A stretch of DNA of 13,165 nt, from assembly GCA_964443275.1 (NCBI GenBank), contig CAYUCE010000050.1, positions 1 to 13,165 of the forward strand, in the 5' to 3' direction. Shown here in pieces: positions 7,824-13,165 of this stretch. The notes beneath the pieces were generated by a model that had not been told where the DNA came from, did not search any database, and was given only the letters and a program-made list of their open reading frames with translations. Origin of the DNA: CAYUCE01 sp964443275. Lineage in GTDB: Bacteria; Bipolaricaulota; Bipolaricaulia; CAYUCE01. The position numbers were made by a program, and so were the translations under genes. How positions within the stretch are numbered: position 1 is the stretch's first letter; each line of letters starts with the position of its first letter.

Positions 7824-7854
7824 ATTATAAGACTGGCAACTGCTCTATCTCAAT
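7824..7854 (-). promoter_or_regulatory. Candidate lnt promoter
   Basis: On the minus strand TTGAGA (7849-7854) and TATAAT (7824-7829) are separated by 19 bases, slightly long for a sigma-70 type promoter. The start of transcription would be near 7817, only about 6 bases before the upstream ATG of lnt. That favours either a nearly leaderless message or the downstream ATG at 7781. Confidence 0.45.
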
Positions 7855-7870
7855 TGGACCATCTATCAGT

Positions 7871-7899
7871 TTGTGTGAATAAGCGGGATTGTATATAAT
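7871..7899 (+). promoter_or_regulatory. Candidate promoter of the lgt-rsmH-ftsL-ftsI operon
   Basis: TTGTGT (7871-7876) and a perfect TATAAT (7894-7899) are 17 bases apart, giving a start near 7906 and a leader of about 30 bases. The -35 box matches consensus in only its first three positions. It is divergent from the lnt promoter, with about 20 bases between the -35 boxes. Confidence 0.55.
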
Positions 7900-7923
7900 T
7901 TTAAAAATTCTTGCAGCCAGAAA

Positions 7924-7929
7924 AAGGAG
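7924..7929 (+). promoter_or_regulatory. Shine-Dalgarno deciding the lgt start
   Basis: AAGGAG ends 8 bases before the ATG at 7938. It favours that ATG over the in-frame TTG at 7911, which would leave no room for this site in the leader and is very close to the predicted transcription start. Confidence 0.8.
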
Positions 7930-7937
7930 TGACAATT

Positions 7938-8762
7938 ATGCATCCAGTACTAGTTCAAATAGGCCCGGTCACCATACGTTGGTATGGGCTAATGTACGTA
8001 ATAGCTATTATCGCAGCCATATTCCTGGTTTATCGGGAAGCAAAGCGAAAAGATATGGACTTAAGCCTTGATGATATTCTCGATTTCGTATTGATAGCTA
8101 TCCCCTTTGGAATAATCGGGGCTAGGCTTTACTACGTGGCATTTGAATGGAGAACCTTCGCCCAGGACCCTCTGGAAATAGTAAAGCTTTGGCATGGGGG
8201 ACTGGCAATTCATGGGGGGTTAATTGGGGGGGCTATAGCACTGGTAATTTTTGCCCGCTGGAAAAAGGTATCCTTTTGGAAATTTGCAGATGCTCTAGCA
8301 CCTTCCTTGATTTTGGGCCAAGCTTTGGGGCGCTTTGGTAACTTTATGAATGGTGATGCCTACGGGGTCCCCTTTTCAGTGAGCACTCTGGAGAGGTTAT
8401 CCTGGCTAAAATGGTTTCGATTCCCGGCCGGAACTCCGGCAGCCCAAGAATACCCACTTATCTCCGATCAGCCCTGGGCCGGCTCCAGAGCCTTACATCC
8501 GGCGATGCTTTATGAACTAATACTGGATCTTCTAATCTTTGCTTTCTTGTGGTGGTGGATTAGAGGAAAGAAATATAAAGACGGATTTATGGTTTCCAGC
8601 TATATTATCCTTTATTCTTTAATTCGCATACCCCTGGAATTTATAAGAGGAGACGCTCTGTGGTTAGGTCCGATCAGGGTGGCGCAGTTGGTAAGTGGAA
8701 TTTTAATCATCGGCTTCGGTTGGTTTGTTCTGTCCAAAAAACTTTATACAAAGAAGGATTAA
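7938..8762 (+). CDS. lgt: Phosphatidylglycerol--prolipoprotein diacylglyceryl transferase
   Basis: Seven-helix inner-membrane enzyme that moves diacylglycerol from phosphatidylglycerol to the lipobox cysteine, the first step of lipoprotein maturation. With the ATG at 7938 it has 274 residues, normal for the family. Signature sites are the N-terminal RWYGLMY (14-20), WHGGLAIHGG with H86 and H92, GRFGNFMNGDAYG (131-143) with R132 and N135, and FIRGDA with R237. These align with the E. coli residues H103, R143, N146 and R239. D140 stands where E. coli has E151, a conservative change that I believe occurs in other Lgt proteins. Residues about 145-180 form the variable periplasmic region. It is the first gene of the operon with rsmH, ftsL and ftsI, with rsmH starting 23 bases downstream, and is divergent from lnt. 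Confidence 0.95.
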   Translation: MHPVLVQIGPVTIRWYGLMYVIAIIAAIFLVYREAKRKDMDLSLDDILDFVLIAIPFGIIGARLYYVAFEWRTFAQDPLEIVKLWHGGLAIHGGLIGGAIALVIFARWKKVSFWKFADALAPSLILGQALGRFGNFMNGDAYGVPFSVSTLERLSWLKWFRFPAGTPAAQEYPLISDQPWAGSRALHPAMLYELILDLLIFAFLWWWIRGKKYKDGFMVSSYIILYSLIRIPLEFIRGDALWLGPIRVAQLVSGILIIGFGWFVLSKKLYTKKD

Positions 8763-8785
8763 CCAAGTATTAGATAACTGAAATC

Positions 8786-9718
8786 GTGCATGTTCCGGTT
8801 CTCCTAGAAGAGGCTATAAATCTTTTACAAGTAAAGGAAGACGGTACCTATGTAGATGCCACCGTGGGCTGCGGCGGACATGCCAAAGGAATACTGAATA
8901 AACTAACTTCTGGGAAACTTATATGTGTGGATAGGGATTCTGAGGCCCTCGCACGTGCAAAAAAGATGCTAGCCGATTATGGGAAAAGTGCAGTTTTTGT
9001 CAAAGGAAACTTTGCTCACCTAGAGCAAATAATTAAAGATCTAAATGTAGGAGCTCCGGACGGCATCCTGTTCGATCTAGGTCTATCCTCGCTTCAACTT
9101 GCAACTAGGGACAGAGGGTTTAGCTTCCAGGAAGATGGTCCATTGGATATGCGGATGGATCCTGAAGCCGAAGGGCCTACCGCAGAGACTATAGTAAATA
9201 GCTATTCTAAACAAAAACTAATAAAAATATTGACTGAATACGCAGATGAAAGATGGGCAAAAAGGATAGCTACCGAAATAGTCAAAAGAAGAAAAAGTGA
9301 AAGATTTAAAACCACCTTTCAGCTTCGAGACGCCGTCCAGTCCGCCATACCTAAAAAGGCCCAGTACAAGATGAATATACACCCGGCAACTAGGACTTTC
9401 CAAGCCATCCGAATAGAGGTAAACCGGGAGCTAGAAAACTTAAAAAAGGGACTTCAGGCCGGTTACCAGATACTAAAAACTGGGGGAACGGAGGTGGTTA
9501 TCTCCTATCACTCCCTAGAAGATAGGATAGTAAAAAACTTCTTTAAACAGAAGGAATCAGAGTGTATTTGTCCACCCGACCTGCCGGAGTGTGTATGCGA
9601 TAAAGTAAAGGAGATGAAAACTCTGACCAAAAAACCTATCACTCCCACCCAAGAAGAGATTGAGAAAAACCCTCGCAGCCGCAGCGGGAAATTGAGAGCG
9701 GCTACCAAACTGACCTAA
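8786..9718 (+). CDS. rsmH: 16S rRNA (cytosine(1402)-N4)-methyltransferase
   Basis: RsmH (MraW) uses S-adenosylmethionine to N4-methylate C1402 in the decoding centre of 16S rRNA; its gene is a hallmark of the dcw cluster. The 310-residue product has the conserved MHVPVLLEEAI start, a SAM site DATVGCGGHA (24-33) with acidic D49/D51 in the next strand, FDLGLSS (96-102), the RGFSFQEDGPLDMRMD block (110-125), HPATRTFQAIRIEVNREL (199-216) and VISYHSLEDR (238-247). It ends with the usual NPRSRSGKLRAA. Four cysteines (C260, C262, C269, C271; CXCX6CXC) form a possible metal site seen in a subset of RsmH proteins. The start is a GTG with no Shine-Dalgarno; an in-frame TAG at 8771 allows little extension, so coupling to lgt translation is plausible. 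Confidence 0.95.
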   Translation: MHVPVLLEEAINLLQVKEDGTYVDATVGCGGHAKGILNKLTSGKLICVDRDSEALARAKKMLADYGKSAVFVKGNFAHLEQIIKDLNVGAPDGILFDLGLSSLQLATRDRGFSFQEDGPLDMRMDPEAEGPTAETIVNSYSKQKLIKILTEYADERWAKRIATEIVKRRKSERFKTTFQLRDAVQSAIPKKAQYKMNIHPATRTFQAIRIEVNRELENLKKGLQAGYQILKTGGTEVVISYHSLEDRIVKNFFKQKESECICPPDLPECVCDKVKEMKTLTKKPITPTQEEIEKNPRSRSGKLRAATKLT

Positions 9719-9781
9719 TTCATTCGTATCTTTAACCTTTGTCCTTATCTTTCGTTTCACCTGGCCCTAATTTGTATGCGG

Positions 9782-9789
9782 GGGAGGTG
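9782..9789 (+). promoter_or_regulatory. Shine-Dalgarno deciding the ftsL start
   Basis: GGGAGGTG lies 4 bases before the GTG at 9794 (core GGAGG, 9783-9787, 6 bases before). It sits inside the frame that would start at the upstream ATG at 9776, so the GTG is the better start. Confidence 0.75.
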
Positions 9790-9793
9790 TTGT

Positions 9794-10093
9794 GTGGCGA
9801 ATACATGGGGTGAATTGAGTACAGCTCACAAGGCAGCTATAGGGGCAATCATACTACTTATCTTTGTTTTATTGTTTTTTTACAGTTGGCAGTCCTGGCA
9901 AATTACCCATTTAAACAGCAGATTGTTAGATATAAAGAAAAAGGTCGGAAAGTTAGAAGATGAAAAGATGGCCCTGCAGTTTAAGGTTGATCAGGCTTTT
10001 AGGCTGGGAAGGGTAGAAAAAGTAGCCAAGGAAGAAATAGGAATGGTAGAACCTGAGGAGCTTAAATGGATCAATTTAAAATCGGACAAGTAA
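9794..10093 (+). CDS. ftsL: FtsL-like septum protein
   Basis: A small bitopic protein of 99 residues from the GTG at 9794 (105 if started at the ATG at 9776). A short cytoplasmic tail is followed by one transmembrane helix (AAIGAIILLIFVLLFFYSW) and an extracytoplasmic heptad-like coiled coil rich in K, E and L (ITHLNSRLLDIKKKVGKLEDEK). It closes with a conserved-looking RLGRVEKVAKEEIGMVEPEE segment. This is the architecture of FtsL/DivIC, which links FtsB and the FtsWI synthase in the divisome. Sequence identity in this family is low, so the call rests on topology, size and position between rsmH and ftsI. Its end overlaps ftsI by 28 bases. Confidence 0.85.
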   Translation: MANTWGELSTAHKAAIGAIILLIFVLLFFYSWQSWQITHLNSRLLDIKKKVGKLEDEKMALQFKVDQAFRLGRVEKVAKEEIGMVEPEELKWINLKSDK

Positions 10094-11772
10094 AGAGACG
10101 AATTGTCATCATATCCGCACTTTTGCTCGTATTCTTCGGGATAGTGACCTGGAGATTGGTAGATATCCAAATCCTAGAGCACTCCCGCTGGCAAGCTTTG
10201 GCCCAAAGGATTCAAGAAAGAGAGGTTACTCGGGAACTTAAAAGAGGCAAAATCAAGGACAGGAACGGGATTGTTTTGGCTACAAACATAAGGACTGTAT
10301 CTATAGCTTTGGACAACTACCGAATGACCAAACCGCAAGTTTTAAAATCGATTTTAAATGAGGAATTAGGACTAGAAAAAAGCGCCTTAGACGAAAAGAT
10401 CTATCGGAAAAGTTATTTTACCTGGATTGCTAGAAAAATAGGGCTAGAAAAGGCTGAGGAAATTAAAAGGCTATGTAAAGAGAAAGGAGTACAGGGGTTG
10501 ATATATCGGGAGGAGTGGAAACGAGTCTATCCACAGGGGTCCACAGCTTCTAACGTAATAGGGTTTGCAGGTCTTGACAACCGGGGATTGGAAGGTTTGG
10601 AACTGGCAATGGACGGGGTTCTTCGAGGTGAAGCTGAACAAATTCTAATGGTGACCGACGTCTACGGAAACCCGGTTCAAGAGGAGGTGTTAGAACCGGG
10701 AATGCCCGGAAAGGACATTACCCTCACCTTGGATGCCAAATGGCAGCATATTGCCGAGACCATGATCGATTGGGGGGTTAACCATTATCGGGCAAAGCAA
10801 GGTTTTATAATCCTAATGGACCCTCAAAACGGAGAAGTATTAGCCCTGGCTCAAAATATAAGGTATGACCTAAATGCTTTCTCCAGCTCCCAGCCCAGCG
10901 AGCGCAAAAACTTGGGGGTAACCTATCCATTTGAACCGGGGTCTTTATTTAAAATTTTTGCCGGATTGGCCGCCTTAAAATATAACGCGGTCTCCACCGA
11001 CGACTGGATAAGCGGTGACCAGCCCCTGAAAATCGCCGGCCACTCTATTCATAACGCAAATTACAAAAGTTACGGTGCGGTAAGATTAAAAGATATTATC
11101 ACCCATTCTATTAATACCGGAATGATCAGGGTAGCTCAAAAATTGGGTGAACAGAAGCTTTACCAATTCTTGCATGATCTAGGAATTGGCCAATTCACGG
11201 GGATAGAACTTCCCGGAGAGGTAAGTGGCACCTTAAGAGACTCCTCAACGTGGTCTAAACTGGCTATAGGGTCGATTCCTATCGGGCAGTCGGTGTCAGT
11301 TACTGGAATCCGATTAGCCTCAGCCGTATCAGCCATCGCCAACGGTGGAAAGCTGGTAAAACCCACCTTAATAAAAGAAGTAGATGGAAAGGAGAAAATT
11401 GCGGATACAAATAAAAACACACCAGCAACTGAAAGAATTGCTCCCGTACGTGATATGGACCTGATGAAGAAAATGATGAGGAATGTAGTAACCGAGGGCA
11501 CGGGTAAACCGTCGGACATCCAAGGTTACCAAGTATCTGCCAAGACCGGTACTGCTCAAAAATCACTACCCGGTCAGGGATACGTTGAGGGTAAGTATCT
11601 CTCACTTTTTGCCGGCTTCCTTCCCCAACACGATCCTCAATATATGGCTTTAGTGGTCTTGGATGAGGTAAAAACAAAACCGTTCTGGGGTGGATACACC
11701 TCGGGGGTGGTATTTAAAAAGATGATGGAAAGAATAATTCAAATAAAAGGATTAAAACCAACCGGTGAGTGA
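10066..11772 (+). CDS. ftsI: Class B penicillin-binding protein, septal peptidoglycan transpeptidase
   Basis: Monofunctional class B PBP that crosslinks septal peptidoglycan outside the membrane, working with FtsW. It has 568 residues. A short cytoplasmic tail and one membrane helix (about 11-29) precede the pedestal domain, with the characteristic GKIKDRNGIVLA (61-72), and the transpeptidase domain (about 240-560). The three penicilloyl-serine motifs are present: SLFK (S293, K296) in the EPGSLFK block, SIN (348-350) and KTG (493-495). The more usual forms are STFK and SSN, so leucine and isoleucine here are mild variants. No PASTA domains follow. The ATG at 10066 is 5 bases after GAGGAG and lies inside ftsL, giving a 28-base overlap and likely translational coupling. 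murE would normally be next but is replaced by a beta-helix gene. Confidence 0.95.
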   Translation: MDQFKIGQVKRRIVIISALLLVFFGIVTWRLVDIQILEHSRWQALAQRIQEREVTRELKRGKIKDRNGIVLATNIRTVSIALDNYRMTKPQVLKSILNEELGLEKSALDEKIYRKSYFTWIARKIGLEKAEEIKRLCKEKGVQGLIYREEWKRVYPQGSTASNVIGFAGLDNRGLEGLELAMDGVLRGEAEQILMVTDVYGNPVQEEVLEPGMPGKDITLTLDAKWQHIAETMIDWGVNHYRAKQGFIILMDPQNGEVLALAQNIRYDLNAFSSSQPSERKNLGVTYPFEPGSLFKIFAGLAALKYNAVSTDDWISGDQPLKIAGHSIHNANYKSYGAVRLKDIITHSINTGMIRVAQKLGEQKLYQFLHDLGIGQFTGIELPGEVSGTLRDSSTWSKLAIGSIPIGQSVSVTGIRLASAVSAIANGGKLVKPTLIKEVDGKEKIADTNKNTPATERIAPVRDMDLMKKMMRNVVTEGTGKPSDIQGYQVSAKTGTAQKSLPGQGYVEGKYLSLFAGFLPQHDPQYMALVVLDEVKTKPFWGGYTSGVVFKKMMERIIQIKGLKPTGE

Positions 11773-11775
11773 CCA

Positions 11776-13165
11776 ATGACCAAGTATATTTCACTTGCAG
11801 CCGCACTTCTTTTACTTCTTTTTGTAGGAGTAATGACCCCGGATGAATACTACGTAAGCAGCCAGTATCAGGGGGAGAATGTCTACAAAGGGATACAGAC
11901 AGCCATAGACCATGCAAAACCCGGGGGGACAGTAGTTATTAGACCCGGTACCTATCGAGCGAATTTGATCATAGATAAACCGATAAAGCTTATTTCCCTA
12001 TCCGCTAAAAAGTCTACCCAAACCGGGCCCCCAACATCTAACCGCTGGGGGCCAACTAAGATCCTAGCCCGTGATTCAAACCAGCCGGTTATCAGGGTAC
12101 GGGCCGATGGGGTAAAAATAATGGGATTGACCGTTCAGGGAGGTAAATACGGTATCTCTTTTGAGAGGGTACAAAGGGGGCAGATATCAAGCAACCTCAT
12201 AAAGAATAACAACAAAGCAGGTATCCTCATCTCTAATGGTTTGGAAAATAGGATATTGGCCAATAGTTTGGAAAAAAATGGGAAAGGTTTGGTTATAAGG
12301 AATTCAGATAATAATTTAATCAGAGGGAACTTGATTGTCAAAAGCTTAAATTACGGAATTCATCTGGTCAATTCAGAAGTCAATTATATTTTTAATAACC
12401 TGATAAAAGGTGCTAAATTCGGGCTAATCCTGGATAACTCTCCCCGGAATGAGCTTAGATATAACGACATTAGATGGGACAAAAACCAAGAGGGTTGGCC
12501 ATTTCGGGTTTGGGGAACTAAGCCATCTCATTTTATACAAAATATCGATTCCACAAACCTCATCAACAACAAGCCAATCTATTATTTAGTGGAAGAGAAA
12601 AATAAGGCCATTGATGGGTCTAGGAAAGCGGGATATATAGCCCTCATAAAGAGTGAAAATATAAAGGTATCTAATATAAGCCTCTCCAGCAGAAGTGAAG
12701 GGATAACCGTAGTGGAATCCTCTCAAATCAAACTGATTGATAACACTCTTCGAAATAATAAAACCGGAATTTATTTGTGGGACTCAACACAGATGGATCT
12801 TCAAAATAATTTAATAAAGGAAAGTAAAGAATATGGGATTTACCTAAACTCCTCTCCTAACAACAATATAGAGGAAAACTATATTTCAGATAGCATAGGA
12901 CTTGGCATATTCTTAGATGATTCCCATCAAAACGTGATTTCTAAAAACAAAGTCCGCCAAGGTAAACAACACGGGCTTTTATTAGAACTATCTGATAAGA
13001 ATCAGTTACTGAAAAACGAAATTACCGGAAACGGAAAACACGGTATTTTATTAAAAGAAGCAGACTTCAATATCCTAATCGACAATTTCCTAAAAGACAA
13101 TTGGGTAGGGATAATGATAGATGCTTCCAATCATAACAAGCTAGAGAAAAACCAGTTCAATATAA
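11776..13165 (+). CDS. Exported NosD-like right-handed beta-helix protein, cut by the window end
   Basis: An open frame of 463 codons with no stop before the window ends, so the C-terminus is missing. A hydrophobic N-terminal segment (about 5-20) is a signal peptide or anchor with no clear AXA site. Residues 36-71 (YKGIQTAIDHAKPGG...VIRPGTY...DKPIKL) are the standard entry into pectate-lyase-like or NosD-type helices. Parallel beta-helix repeats of about 22-24 residues, rich in asparagine ladders (NNLI, GILI, N..N), fill about 105-235 and 285-463. Between them lies a wedge (about 240-285, NNKPIYYLVEEKNKAIDG) as in archaeal NosD-like surface proteins. No catalytic residues for polysaccharide cleavage can be assigned. 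It starts 3 bases after ftsI with no clear Shine-Dalgarno, implying coupled translation and a role at the envelope or septum; the function is unknown. Confidence 0.85.
   Translation, partial: MTKYISLAAALLLLLFVGVMTPDEYYVSSQYQGENVYKGIQTAIDHAKPGGTVVIRPGTYRANLIIDKPIKLISLSAKKSTQTGPPTSNRWGPTKILARDSNQPVIRVRADGVKIMGLTVQGGKYGISFERVQRGQISSNLIKNNNKAGILISNGLENRILANSLEKNGKGLVIRNSDNNLIRGNLIVKSLNYGIHLVNSEVNYIFNNLIKGAKFGLILDNSPRNELRYNDIRWDKNQEGWPFRVWGTKPSHFIQNIDSTNLINNKPIYYLVEEKNKAIDGSRKAGYIALIKSENIKVSNISLSSRSEGITVVESSQIKLIDNTLRNNKTGIYLWDSTQMDLQNNLIKESKEYGIYLNSSPNNNIEENYISDSIGLGIFLDDSHQNVISKNKVRQGKQHGLLLELSDKNQLLKNEITGNGKHGILLKEADFNILIDNFLKDNWVGIMIDASNHNKLEKNQFNI

Noticed and set aside
7911..7937. TTG at 7911 as the lgt start
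   Set aside because: The AAGGAG at 7924-7929 points to the ATG at 7938, which yields the usual Lgt N-terminus.
9776..9793. ATG at 9776 as the ftsL start
   Set aside because: A strong GGGAGGTG site lies after this ATG and at proper distance before the GTG at 9794; the extra residues MRGRCC look like a read-through of that site.
1..13165. CRISPR array, tRNA or rRNA genes, prophage or defence system
   Set aside because: No regularly spaced repeats, no cloverleaf or rRNA-like sequence, and no integrase, nuclease or toxin-antitoxin type proteins were seen on either strand.

Overview
The window is ordinary bacterial chromosome with moderate G+C, probably from an uncultivated or poorly sampled lineage. 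The housekeeping genes (alaS, lnt, lgt, rsmH, ftsL, ftsI) are clearly bacterial. Isoleucine ATA and arginine AGA/AGG codons are frequent throughout, a bias often seen in thermophiles, but that is only a hint. Two genes look archaeal in flavour: a GPT/AglH-like polyprenyl-phosphate sugar-1-phosphate transferase at the left edge, and a NosD-like beta-helix surface protein at the right edge. I cannot name the phylum. Lnt implies full lipoprotein triacylation, as in diderms and also some Actinobacteria, so envelope type is not settled.

Left part (1-4683). A membrane glycosyltransferase of the GT4/MraY-WecA-GPT superfamily (92-1075) is followed by 435 bases without a gene, holding a small tandem repeat, a TATAAT-like promoter and a roughly 195-base leader. 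Then comes full-length alanyl-tRNA synthetase (1511-4147). The 536-base gap after alaS has no convincing gene but does contain a perfect 15-bp inverted repeat enclosing a second hairpin, a wider pair of 9-bp inverted repeats, and a GGGGACAGACAC motif. It looks like a relic of a small mobile or REP-type element.

Middle part (4684-8762). A predicted lipoprotein with two PKD domains and a TolB-like beta-propeller (4684-6204) converges on lnt (6294-7811, minus strand), with a long stem-loop between them. Divergent from lnt across a short promoter region is lgt (7938-8762). The first and last enzymes of lipoprotein maturation are therefore back to back, next to one of their probable substrates.

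Right part (7938-13165). lgt, rsmH, ftsL and ftsI run in the same direction with short gaps or overlap, as a shortened division and cell wall (dcw) cluster with lgt in front and no mraZ. Where murE would normally follow ftsI there is instead an exported right-handed beta-helix protein starting 3 bases after the ftsI stop and running off the window. No wholly new system is demonstrated. The best leads are this beta-helix gene in the division operon, the hairpin element after alaS, and the structured-looking alaS leader.
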